Part shown: positions 34,964 to 45,600 of the stretch, in pieces
How positions within the stretch are numbered: the stretch's first letter is position 1
How the letters are laid out: the number at the start of each line of letters is the position of its first letter
Assembly (NCBI GenBank): GCA_013399875.1
Contig: VXAZ01009309.1
Span: 1,634,471-1,698,470, forward strand
From: Gymnorhina tibicen
Lineage: Eukaryota; Chordata; Aves; Passeriformes; Artamidae
Direction: 5' to 3'
DNA: 64,000 nucleotides
Program-made: the position numbers and the translations under genes
The notes under the pieces: generated by a model
Told to the model about the DNA's origin: nothing
The model's input: the letters and a program-made list of their open reading frames with translations, nothing else
The model's database searches: none

Positions 34964-35319
34964 CTAGAGCTCTGTAGATGATCCACCAGCCCAAGGGCGG
35001 CCGTGTTCCGCAGCGTCCGGCACACGGAACGCCACGTACGGGCACTTCTTCACGTTGAGGCACACGAGCTTCTCCAGGGATGCCGTCTTAACGATCTCAA
35101 AGCCGGTTGCTCCGCCAAATGTACTGGGTTTCCAGTACTCTGGGGAGCAGATGGGATTTCCAAAAAGCCCCTTCAGGGAAAATGGAGCTCCGATCTCCAC
35201 CATGCTTTCCCCAAAAATGCCATTGGGTTGTGGTTTCTCGAGCAGCAAGCCTGGGTAAAACTCCAGAGCATCGATGTCTCCGTACAGCTCTTCCAGCTCT
35301 GCCGCCTTCTCTTCCTCTC
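34964..35319 (-). CDS. PTGS1: PTGS1 coding exon 10 and stop (residues 487-604)
   Basis: Encodes [20 protein letters not shown] onward. It contains the GAPFSLKGL motif with the aspirin-target serine and ends in STEL-stop (TAG as CTA at 34964-34966). Acceptor CTTGGTGCAG on the minus strand. Confidence 0.96.
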
Positions 35320-38300
35320 CTGCACCAAGTGAACATCAGAGTGCTTTAGCAAGGGAACCACACCTGGCAAGGACTGGCCTTGCAGAGGGTGGCTCCCTCG
35401 CAGGCAGTGGCAAGCCTGAATTCCAGGCCAGGAACTGTCCTCTGGACAAGTCCTCCAGCCCACAGGAGGAAGGACCCCAGCATCCCCTGCATCAGCCCAG
35501 TCTGCCCCACTGCAGGGCCATGAGCAGGCAGGGCTGGGGTGGGCAGGAGAGGCTGCTCTGCTGGGCAAGCCCAGTGGCAGAGGCTCATGGCCTCGTACCC
35601 ACCCACGGGCACAGAGCGTCTGCCCTGCCCCAGCAAAGCCCCAGGAGCAGCACAGCAGCCCTACCTGTCAGCTCCTGGAAGGACTTGTAGGGCTTCATGC
35701 CAAACCTTTTCCGATACTCGTTGAAGGGCTGTAGCCTCAGCTGCCGGGATTCCTTGATGACCCCAACGGCCACGTGCAGGACATTGGCGTTGATGGTCTG
35801 TCCCCCACCGATCTGGAAGGGAGAGCACAAGCAGGAGCACACGTCAGGCACAAGGCAGCACCAGCATCGCCTCCAGGGGGCCACCACACTAAAGCATCCA
35901 TGTTCTGGGCTCGTGTTGTGCACACCAGCGCATCATTGCAGGAGCAAGAGGAGGGGGAACTGGTGCACAGTGCAAAAACCAGCTGTAGAGCAGCTTGGTC
36001 AGGTCAGTCCTGTTCCCAGGGCAGCGCAGGGCACAGTGCAGAAGCCCCCTATGGACAGTGACCCTCTGACTTGGGAGGAAGAGAGAGATTTTGGGCTCAC
36101 GGGGAGAACCCAAATGCCCAAAGGGCCTCAGCCTCAGCTGGGCTGCTTCACACAAGCAAAGAGGGTCAGGAATGGAGCCACAATCGCTTGGAAAAAAACA
36201 TCCATGCGATGGCAGCAAAGAACAGTGCCAGACGCTGCTCCAGGCCCCGCTGCTCCACAGCCGGGCTGGGGACATCCCGGCTTCCACAGGCTCCCGGCAT
36301 CACCGGGATGTTTACTACAGAGCACCCAGGGCAAGCAACTGGGGCTGCCAGGACCAGCCTTGCCACGGTGCTCGTGGGGAGGACTCCTGATGTGCCCACG
36401 AGGTGCTGCCCTGAGCAGACTCGGTGTGACGGGTGTCCCACTGCATGAGAGTCCCTCCTGGGGTGCCACAGCCCCGCACCAGCAGGGAGGGCAGAGCAGG
36501 AACCTTACCCTTCCTGCTATCTGCTTGGAAAAGGACTCCACCAGCGCCTCCACGCCGTAGTCCATGAGCATGGAGGTGTTGTAGAGGAACTGCTTGTAGC
36601 TGTACTCTTGCCCCTGGATGATGAAGGAGTCGGGCATCAGCCCGTGCCAGTGATAGAGCTGGTTGAACTCCACCGCGATGCGATTCCGGTACTGGAACTG
36701 TGACCCAAACAACAGCTCGGGGTCGAACTTGAGGCTCAGGTAGTACCCGCTGAGGTGCTGGACGTAGTCTTCCACAACGATCTTAATGGTCTCCCCTGGG
36801 CAGGAGAAAAGAAGCAGCTGGCAGCAGCAGGAGCCACCAGCTCTGTACCTGAGGTGCTACCCACATCTACCACAGCAGCATATCCCAGCACCCATCCACC
36901 TCCTCCTGGCTATGGGCTTGTTGAGTTGGTTGGGAATTTTTCTTGAATTCATTTTTCAACAGCAAAAGTCAGTCTGCCAAAACCAAAGGGTTCCTGAGAG
37001 AGCTGACCTGGATATACTTCCTAGAGATTCTGTGGTGACGTGGTTTATTTCTGGATTTTGATCAGAAATTACTTTTCCTGAGAGGATAGCAAATCCATAA
37101 TGAACATTAATAAGAAATAATTCAAAATTATGACGACATTTTTCAAAATCAGTATTTTTGATGGACCAAAGCCAGTTTTTTGCTATATGGACCAAAACCA
37201 ATGATCCCCAGAAGGCTGCCGGAGGAACTGCCTCAAGGGCAGTTTGGCCATTACCCTCAAGCAGAGGCTGGCCAGCGTGTGAGCCCTTGGGGTCGCCCAA
37301 GGGGGTGGGACACAGCGGTGCCGGTTCCTCACCGATGAGGATGAGCCGCGCCGTCTGGAAGAGCTGCTCGTCGCTCCAGGTGGGATGGTCCCGCTTGAGC
37401 AGGTCGCAGACGCGGTTGTGCTCGCGCAGCCAGAGCGTGGCGTACACGCAGAGCCCCGGCAGCAGCCCGAACACCTCCTGCCCCACCGCCAGCTGCTGCT
37501 CCTCGGGCACGCCCAACGGGTACACCATGTGAACAGGAGCATCGGTGACCACGGGTGGGTACACCTCTCCATCCACCACCTGGAGACACGAGAACGAGAT
37601 GGCAGAAAGGGCAGAGCGGACACAACCATCCCAGTAAAAGCCTGCCCAGCCAGGAGCTGCCTCCCTCAGGGCACCGTATCTGCTCTCCTGCAAGAGGTGA
37701 ATGGAATGGAAACACTTCCCTCACACAGCCCTGAACGCCTGCTGCTGTCAGAGCAGCTGCACCCCAAAGCTTGCCCCCCGGCCAGGAGCCACACAGGGCG
37801 TCAGGCCTGGGGTCTCCCAAGAGCTGCCAGAGGAACATGGGCTTCGAACAACCCTGGCTCACAGTGCTGGGACGTGTTTCAGGTGTGCTGGGTGGTACCT
37901 GGAATTTCAGCTTCCCATCTCGGAAGAGTCGCAGCTGGTGCTGCCGCTGCAGGTTGTCCCCGTACAAGTGTCCCAGGTCCACCTGCGGAGAGAGCAGGGC
38001 GTCAAGGCTGCTCCGAGAGGCACGCGGGCCCCGGTCACCCCCTCGCTCCCGCTGCCCCCGCAGCCTCACCCCGTGCCCCAGCGCCTTGGTGAAGCCGCGT
38101 CCCATCTTCCCGGATGTCTTGAAGAACTGGTGGGTGAAATGCTGGGCGAAGAAGGCAAACATCATGTTGGTGCCTCGGGGATCAGCTTCAAACTTCTGCC
38201 GCAGCAGGAACCTCTCCGCCAGGAGCTGGGGGTCGGGGAGCTGCAGCTTCCCTGCGAAGGACAGAGGTTGAGGGCAGATACCCAGTGCCGACCCAGATGG

Positions 38301-41300
38301 GTACTGGTGCTGTCTGCTGTGTCTGCTGCAGCATCAGGCACAGACTCATCTGCACAGACACCTTACAGCCCTCTCACACAGGCCATGACATGTCCCAGCA
38401 GCTCAGCCTGAGCTGTCCCAGCAGCATTTCCGATGCCATCAAGCTCCTCCTGCTGTGGAGCCAGCCTGGGCAGGACGTGGTAGCACGTGGCACTGCCAGT
38501 AGTGCCTTGCAGATGCGTCCATGGCAATGAAAGCGTGGCCATGGCTGGGTGGGAAACACTCAGGGTGCAGGTCCCCCGGGCCAGTCACATACCTTTGGTC
38601 CCCATGGGCGTGGGGCAGTCGTCCGGCACGGGCGGGAGGACGCGGGTGTAATAGCTGACGTTGGCATAGGCCTCCCAGCTGATGTAGCCATAGTCAGAGT
38701 TGAAAGTGGGGGGGCTGGGGATGAGATTGGCACGAACTGAAAGGAGAGAGGGGGATCACCACTGTGGGACTTGAGGCAGCACCCCACAGGCTCTGCCCCT
38801 GGTCTGCCCACCTGCTCTGTGCCGCCAGACACCCTCCCCTGGCACCCCAAAAACCAGAAAGGTACCAGCAGTGGAGGCGTGTGGGCGTCCTGGGCTGTGC
38901 TCCGAGCCTTTTAAAGGCTGCAATTCCCTGCAGAAGAGGAGGGCTCGTGCTAATGTGCTAAGTGGATTCTTGGATGATGAATGAGATGACAAACCCACAG
39001 AAAGGGTGAAGCCAACAGCCGGAGCCGTGCGAGTGTGTCGCTACAGCTCCAAGAGCTGGAACCTAAATATTTATGCAAAGTGATGAATATGGGGACATGA
39101 GTAACAAGGGCCATGTTTCCACAGATTGCTTTCTGTGCAGCTGTGAAAGAGCCCCTTGGCCCGGGGAGCGCAGCATGCCAAGAGCTGCTCATGTTTTCCA
39201 GCCAGCTGGCAGCCTGGCACAGTGCTGGGGACCCCCTACACCCCACTGCAACCCAGCTGGGCAGCCCCCCGGGCACCGTGACAGCGTGACAGGGTGATGG
39301 AAGGATAGGGTGGCAACCTTCTGGGTCTCCTGGTGAAGTGACTCAAGCCCAATGCCCACCTTGCCCACAGGAGCTGCTCAGCATTGCTGCAGCCCTGCTG
39401 TCCTCACCCACATTTCTGCTCATGCCAGGGGGTCCTTGAGTCCTGCTAAACCCCAAGACCCTCTCCAACCCCTCACCTGTCAGCACGAGCCTCATGAGCG
39501 TGTCCCTGATGAAGGTGCTGTTGATAATGTCCCAAAGCCCCTTGAAGTGGGTCAGGATGAAGTGGTAGAAGGCAGGACTGGGCTTCAGCAGGTTGTGGAG
39601 ACGCGTCCAGAACTCAGCTGGGGGAAACAGACCAAGTAAATCACTCTCCCCACTGAGGAGCCAGCCCACCCACACTTGCTGTCAGTGAGTGCTGCGGGCA
39701 CAGTGCTGCCCTGGCACCCACGGGTGCCAGATGCTGGGGAAAGGGACTTACGGGAGGTGCAGTTGACCCCATAGTATCCCGTCCGCGTGCAGTCGCACTC
39801 GTATCCTCTCAGGCCGACCCTCACACACACCCCTTGGTTCTGGCAGGGGAAATAGCAACAGGGATTCACTGCAGGGAGGGAGAGAGAGAGAGACAGAGAG
39901 ACATCACCATCTGGCCACGGCATCACTGCATCCCTGCTCCTCAAGGGGGGACACTGCCTCGGACGCAGCCCAGCCGGGCCCAGCTCAGCAGAGGAGGTGC
40001 TTTGATGCAGCCGCTTCCATGAGCCCAAACCCCCAAGAAGTTTGGTGTCAACAGCGTGCTGCAGGAGCCAAGCACCGCCCTGTTGTAGTGGTCTCCCCCA
40101 TGCCTGGGGGCGTAGCTTCGTGCCTGAGGGGCTGCTGTGCCCTCGGAGCCCCAGCACGGGATCGAGCCGTGCAAACAGCATCTGAGTTAATAATAACAGC
40201 CATTGTCAGGGCAGTTTGGTTTGGCAGGCGGCCCCTCCGCCCCGAGCGGATGGAGAGGGCCTCTCTGGGCTCACTCCCGGCTCCCGCCCGGCCCCTTCCT
40301 CCACCACCTTCATGCCCAGCCTGCAGGGACGAGATAAGGGCCCCTTCCCGCCCGTCCCAGGGCAGTGGGATCCCGTGGGACAGGGAGACCCCCTGGCACA
40401 GAGCAGCTCCCACTCCGGGGCAGCACCATCCACACCAAGCCTCTCCGGTCTGTCCCGGAGCAGGAAGATCCTTGTAACTCCACAATCTGCAGCCCCTCCA
40501 AGAGCAGCAAAACTCGGGAGAAAGAGAAACACAGTCCAGGGTGGCCAGAGACCCCTCTGCCTTCCATCAGCCCTGGGAATGCTCTGGAAATTGGGATGTC
40601 CACTGTCACAGCTGCCTCCCAAAAGCCTCACCAGAGGCATCTTCAACCTCACCGAGCCAGGTCTGTCCCCACAGACCCTGCACGGAGCCTTTGTGCCAGG
40701 AGGAGCAAAGTGCCTGAAGCCCAGACCTCCTGGAGCACACGTGGCTGAGCGTGTCAGAGCGCGCTGGAGGCCACCAGCCCCACCGGCTCACACAGCGCTC
40801 GGGGACAAGGGTGCCACCAACACAACGCCCAGCTCTGGAGCTGCTGGCTGCGGGAACGGGGGGATGGGCAGCACACCCTCAGTGCTGATGAGACCCACAG
40901 CCACTGCCTGTGTGCCACAGCTGATGGGAGGAAGGTCTCCTAAGTCCATCAGCTGCTCCATGTGGTTCGTGAGCTCACCAGATCCCTGCCAGGCCTGCTT
41001 CAGGTTCTTCTGGAATTTGGGAACAGGTTCCAATGCTGGGGTGGGGTGGAGGGACAGGCATGCGGAACAGAAACCACATTTTTCCATAGGAAATTGCAGC
41101 TAAAAATTAACATCTTCGAAAGATATAGATAATTTTGTGAAGCTGCTCAGTCTCCCAACAGCCACACACTTGGGGCAGGGCAGGGACTGCCTGGGAGCCC
41201 AGGGCTCAGCCGGCAGCTCTGCCGGGCTTTGCTCAGCCCTTTGGCCCCAAATCCCTCTCGGCACAGGGCCCGACTTGCAAAGACGTGTTCAGCTCCCAGC

Positions 41301-44300
41301 ACTTCCATCAGGCTCCCTTTCATCTCGGATCTTTTCATGTCTCCAGACGGGAGGCAGCAGGCAGGATCTGATTTATCTCAGACAAATTAAGGTCAGACCA
41401 CCCGTTCAGATTTTTGCAAGATGGGAATTTTCGGAAAGGGGGAGGTGTTGCAGCACAGCTGGAGCATCCTCTGGGCTATTCCCACGCCGGTAGAGCTACA
41501 CTTGGCTCTGCCGCAGACCCGGCAAAAGCCCCAAAGAGCAGCCCCGTGCCGTGCCCGGTGCAGCCCGGGGGAAGCGAGGCTTTTGAGGGCGCCGCAGCCA
41601 CGGGGCTGGGAGGATGCCCCGTGCCACAGGCTCCGGCACTGCAGGTGGTGTCCTGCCGCAGCTGATACGGGGCGTCAGGAGAAGTTCTCTCTGCCGGGGC
41701 GCTCCCCGGTGCGGGGCTCGATGGCTCGATGGCTCGATGGTCGTGCCGACCGTTCCTCCGAGGCGGCTCTGGCAGCGTGCCGGGCGTGGCCGGGCCGCCT
41801 CCGCCCACGGTTCACCGCAGTGTCAGTGCCGCGGGGTCCCGGAGGTGGGGTGGGAGCGGCGTGTTCCAGCCAAAAGGGTGGGAAGGGGATGGAGCGTGTC
41901 CTGGCCCGCGGCACCAACCCCCTCACATCCTCACGGAGCCTCCCTCTGCAGCGGCTCCGTGCCTCTCCCCACCCCGGCCAGGAATCCCTCGCTGGCCTTG
42001 CCAGGACGGCTCCAGGTATGGGGAAAGCCGCTGCCAGCGTGCGCGGGGAGCGCGGCCCTTCCGTGCCGGCAGGGCTGGTGCACACGCTCCATCACCGCTG
42101 AAAAATGCCAGATTTCGGGGACAACATCCGTTCTGCAAACCGCAGCCAAAGCAACCTGGGGTGAATCACGGCCGGGACGGAGCCGGGCTCGCTCGATGGG
42201 ACATGGCCCCACGGCCACAAGCTTTGTAGACAACGAAACGCTTACGCACTTGTTTTTCTGATCCAGGAAGGTTTTCTCGTGCCCGCGAACTGTTCGTAGC
42301 ACACACGCCACAGCCAGATCGTCATCTGCAACCACTTCTGGCAGTACCATGAGCAGGAGCAGCGTGCCAAGGCCACAGCTGTGTTCCACGTGGGCTCAGT
42401 GATCCTCCCCCTGCACCTGAGCCAGGCTGCCCGCCCAGGATGGGCTGGAGGGACGACACAGCCCAAGGGCTCTCGTGCGGCAGCTGGCTTCACTCTGCAG
42501 CCCGGGCTGACTCTCAGTGAGCCCCACTGCGGAGGGGATGTGCAGCGAGGAGGCACAGACCGTGGGCAGTGTGAACAGACACGAATGCAAAGTGGCTCTG
42601 CCAGAGGTCCCCACCTGCCTCCACACAGCGGGGCCTGTGCCTGACCCGTGGTTGGGGCACACGGAGATGTTGGGGTGCTGCCACTGCTCCTGTTTGGCAG
42701 CGTGAGTTGTGCAATGGATGCTGAGAGGATGGTCAGGTTTACTTTGGAAGAACACTTGAACAAAACTGCACCCCTGAAGGCAAGTTGGCAGCCAAGGGCA
42801 ATATCTGCAGGGGAAACTGAGAAACACCATGGGACCAGCCTGGCTCCACTCACAGCCAGAGGAAAAGTCTACAGAGAACAAACACCGTGGCTCAGAGCCA
42901 AGGTGCAGCCAGTGAGGAGTCAAGGGGAGTGCTCTGAGCAGCAAACATCAAGTGAGCAGGAGATCCCAGCCTCAGCCCAACATCCTGTTATTTGGTCTTC
43001 GAGAGCAGATCCGAGGACTAGATTAGGGCTGTGGTCCTCCTGGTGCAATGCTGGGGAAGAGCAGAGCCCGGGCGCTCTGCTGACAGCACCTCGGGGCACA
43101 GCACATTTCCCCTAATTTCTCGATCAGATATCTCCCTCCCTAATTAAGGCTTGGAAAAGAGCCGTCCTTTCATGTATATCATGTATCCCAGGTACTTTTT
43201 TCCCCCACATGGTGAAATTTGCTTTGATCGTGGTGTGCAGCAGTCAGCTCCAGGGCTGCACCATTCCAGCCTTGCATCTGTCCCAGCTGCTTCAGGCACG
43301 TGGGTCCCCAGCATGTCCCCAGCCCTGTCCTGTGCTCAGCAGGACACACGGATGCTGGCCCCAGCTGTCCTCAACTCCCAGAGGAACTTCTCAGGAAGAT
43401 AAGACAGATGCAAAGAGATGGCCAAGCCAGAGAAGGAGCTGCGCAGAGGCTGTCCCTTGCCCGTCCCCACCACCTGTGGTCCAGCCCAGCCAGTGACAGC
43501 CAGGTCCATCCCCTGGGGGCCCTCCTTTCAGCAGACGTGGCTGATGTGCCCTGCAGGGGGGTGCCTGCCACCTCCCCAGCCACACTGGGCTCACTCAGCA
43601 CTGAGGTCACCCAGCCCCAGTGTTTATGGTGGCCGGACCTGCCACATCCTGCCGGGTCATACCCCAACTCCTGGAGTCCCCTGCAGAGCTGACATGGCTG
43701 CCCTCTGCACGGCCGTGGGCTCCATGCAGGTCATGTTCCCTTTCTGGAAAGTTCACGGCCAAAACAGGAAAGTCTGCACCTTGAGGTCAATGGTTTTGCA
43801 CAGAATCAGCTGCTCCAGCACAGAGAAGTTCCTCCTCTCCCGGCAGGATGGGGTGGGAAGGGGTGCAGGCGGTGGGAAGGTCAACATACCTCGCTCTGCG
43901 CCCTGCTCTGCTCAGCCTAAACCCACTTGGTTTGGGTCGCTTCTGCCACGGTCCTGCTTCCCCAGCCATGGGGGTGCCTGCTGCAGTCCGCATGCTCAGC
44001 CTGTGCACATTTTGGGGACTCTGGGGTGTGGGCATGTCACTTCCCACAGCAGACGGTGGACCCAGGCAGGCTGCTGGAGACGGGGTCACCATCGGCACCA
44101 TTTGAACGCAGGTGGCTGGAGACCCTTGAGAGATGCAGCCCATGTGCCCAGGCTCATTTTGCTGAGAATGTTACCTTAGAGAGGAACTGTAAAAGCTGAC
44201 AAGGGCCCCAAGTCCATGCTGTTTTTCTTCAGGGAGGAAGGTCATTTCACAGAGGAGGGACTGGAATCAGTGCCCTGGGCAAGGACCTGGAGGAATCTGC

Positions 44301-45290
44301 ACTGTAGGGGCTGGGGATGGAGCAGGTGAGATTCGAGAAAGGATTTTATTTAACCACATGCTCCATGGGTGCCTGCCATAATCAGCCTTATTCCTCAACA
44401 TCTCCTGTGTGCCTGAGGTTGGGCAGCACGTGGTGAACTCCTACAGCACATGGGCATGGGAACAAAACGATGGCTGAGGCCGCCAGAGCCATCCCTGCAG
44501 CTGCCAGCCCTCCATCCTCACTCCCATCTGCAGTGTCACTAGGCGTATGTTCGGGGCCAGAACACATGGGTACTGTTCCCCTTTCTTTCGAGAAGTCCCG
44601 GCCCGGCCGGGAGGCTGCCGGAAGCAGCCGGGCACTGCCCCTCAGCCCGGTGGTGGGGCCGCCCCGGGGTGGCCGCGGTCTTGGCGGGGATCCAGCCCTG
44701 TCGTGCGTCCCCGGCCGCCTCGGGCCAGCGATGTCTCCCCCGGGCCCTGCGTGTGGTACCTGCGCGGCCGCTGCGGGAGGCGGAGGGGAAGTTTGTTCTA
44801 CCTGGGTTTTTTGGTCCCAGCCAGGCGTGACGGACCAAAACCTGCGGCTCCGGGCCCTGCGGGCACCCTGGCCCGGGCGGTGGTCGTGGGGGTCCCGCCA
44901 GTGGCCCCTGCCCACCCTGCCTGCCCTCCGCCCCGGACACTGAGGGCAGCAGCCGGGGGTGACGAGCGCGATCCCGCCCGGGACCCGCCGGAGCGCGGCC
45001 CCGTCCCGCAGCGCCCGCCCCTCGCCCCTCGCTTCCCCGGGACTCCCGGTACCGGACCCTGCGGGATCAGGTCCCCCCGCGCCCCCCGGTGCCGAATGCC
45101 CCCGGTGCGGGATGTCGCCGCTCCACCGGTACCGACTCCCCCGCGTCTCCCTCCCTCCCGGTGCGGTCCCGTCCCGCGTACCGGAGCCGGTGCCGGCGGC
45201 GCTCCCGGCGGCGCAGAACAGCACGGCGTGGGCGAGCAGCAGCCGCAGCCCCGCGGCCGGAGGGGCCCGGGCCCGGCACCCACCGCCCAT
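34964..45290 (-). CDS. PTGS1: Prostaglandin G/H synthase 1 (cyclooxygenase-1), 10 coding exons
   Basis: COX-1 converts arachidonate to PGG2 and then PGH2, as a haem-containing homodimer on the luminal face of the ER and nuclear envelope. Ten exons join to 604 residues: a signal peptide (hydrophobic core about 15-31), an EGF-like module (about 39-73), a membrane-binding helical region (about 75-123) and the peroxidase/cyclooxygenase domain. Key residues are present (ovine numbers in brackets): R124 (120), H211 (207), Y359 (355), Y389 (385), haem ligand H392 (388) and the aspirin-acetylated S534 (530). N-glycosylation sequons NCT, NVS and NTS are kept, and the C-terminus STEL resembles the family ER-retention signal. 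The COX-2-specific C-terminal insert is absent. Position 523 is Val and 513 is Gln, unlike mammalian COX-1. The start is the ATG in context GCCATGG; an N gap begins 17 bases upstream, so a further 5' exon could be hidden. Confidence 0.96.
35665..35812 (-). CDS. PTGS1: PTGS1 coding exon 9 (residues 438-486)
   Basis: Encodes [20 protein letters not shown] onward to YKSFQELT. The first residue I438 equals Ile434, the COX-1 type at that selectivity position. Donor GACAG|GTAGGG. Confidence 0.95.
36509..36795 (-). CDS. PTGS1: PTGS1 coding exon 8, catalytic (residues 342-437)
   Basis: Carries the cyclooxygenase tyrosine and proximal haem histidine in [16 protein letters not shown], the constriction tyrosine in [10 protein letters not shown], and the NTSM sequon. 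Donor GGAAGG|GTAAGG. The open frame running past the donor is intron. Confidence 0.96.
37333..37579 (-). CDS. PTGS1: PTGS1 coding exon 7 (residues 260-341)
   Basis: Encodes [20 protein letters not shown] onward through [12 protein letters not shown] and [13 protein letters not shown], conserved structural core of the catalytic domain. Acceptor GTCTCCAG, donor CATCG|GTGAGG. Confidence 0.96.
37899..37982 (-). CDS. PTGS1: PTGS1 coding exon 6 (residues 232-259)
   Basis: 84-base exon encoding [20 protein letters not shown] onward, the same length as I recall for mammals. Acceptor TCTCCGCAG, donor TTCCAG|GTACCA. Confidence 0.95.
38070..38251 (-). CDS. PTGS1: PTGS1 coding exon 5, distal haem pocket (residues 171-231)
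   Basis: Encodes [20 protein letters not shown] with the distal-side glutamine Q207 and histidine H211 of the peroxidase site. Acceptor CCTTCGCAG, donor CACGGG|GTGAGG. Confidence 0.96.
38593..38736 (-). CDS. PTGS1: PTGS1 coding exon 4 (residues 123-170)
   Basis: Begins at the [10 protein letters not shown] motif, so the carboxylate-binding arginine R124 (120) is its second residue. It also holds the NVSYYTR sequon. Acceptor CTCCTTTCAG, donor ACCAAAG|GTATGT. Confidence 0.95.
39477..39617 (-). CDS. PTGS1: PTGS1 coding exon 3, membrane-binding region (residues 76-122)
   Basis: Encodes [20 protein letters not shown] onward to TLMRLVLT, the amphipathic helices that anchor the enzyme in one membrane leaflet. 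The acceptor CCCCCAG before CTGAG keeps the frame with the preceding exon. Donor TGACAG|GTGAGG. Confidence 0.94.
39752..39868 (-). CDS. PTGS1: PTGS1 coding exon 2, EGF-like module (residues 37-75)
   Basis: Encodes [20 protein letters not shown] onward to GYYGVNCTS with the cysteine spacing of the COX EGF-like dimerisation module. Acceptor CCCTGCAG, donor CCTCCC|GTAAGT. Confidence 0.95.
39869..45181 (-). other. PTGS1: PTGS1 intron 1 (about 5.3 kb)
   Basis: GC-rich intron with no recognisable exon or repeat element apart from a small tandem repeat at 41715-41740. Long overlapping open frames on both strands, for example about 40216-41103, show no domain or family I recognise and are attributed to base composition. 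Confidence 0.6.
41715..41740. repeat. Short tandem repeat, 8-bp unit GGCTCGAT x3
   Basis: Three consecutive copies of GGCTCGAT within PTGS1 intron 1, followed by GG. No functional interpretation. Confidence 0.8.
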
Positions 45291-45600
45291 GGCGAGAGGC
45301 AGCTCCGNNNNNNNNNGACAGCCCGGCCCGCCGGGGGCTGCCCCGGCTGCGCTCCCCTCCCCTGGTGCCCGTGGCCACCCCTGCATCCCCAGCCGTGCCC
45401 CGATCCTTGTCTCTCCCGGGAACCCCAAGTTCCTCCGTTTCCCTCCCAGTTCCCACCTACCTGAGCATCTCCATATCCAGCTTCTGGTCCCCACATCACT
45501 CTGCATCCCCACGCCCACGCCTATGCCCTAGTTCCCACGTTCCCCTGCATCCCTGTTCTACACCCCCATCCTGGGTCCCCTAGGACTCCATGCCCACCCC
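44500..45600 (-). promoter_or_regulatory. PTGS1: CpG island around the PTGS1 5' end
   Basis: Dense CpG and GC-box-like runs surround the signal-peptide exon and extend into intron 1. A 9-base N gap at 45308-45316 interrupts the presumed 5' UTR. No TATA box could be assigned. Confidence 0.55.
45182..45290 (-). CDS. PTGS1: PTGS1 coding exon 1, signal peptide (residues 1-37)
   Basis: [20 protein letters not shown] onward to [16 protein letters not shown] forms a short basic N-terminus and hydrophobic core typical of a cleavable signal peptide. The donor GGCTCCG|GTACGC splits a Val codon completed by TG of exon 2. It is very CpG-rich. I recall mammalian COX-1 dividing this region over two exons. 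Confidence 0.85.

Noticed and set aside
36134..36508. Extension of the PTGS1 exon 8 frame past its donor
   Set aside because: The conserved protein continues at the next exon (35812) and the donor GGAAGG|GTAAGG is strong, so the extension is intron read-through.
40216..41103. 295-codon + strand open frame in PTGS1 intron 1
   Set aside because: No domain, no promoter, GC-rich, and equally long frames overlap it on the other strand.
44388..45518. 376-codon minus-strand open frame across the PTGS1 5' island and N gap
   Set aside because: It includes undetermined bases and contains the true 109-base signal-peptide exon in another frame; the rest is composition-driven.
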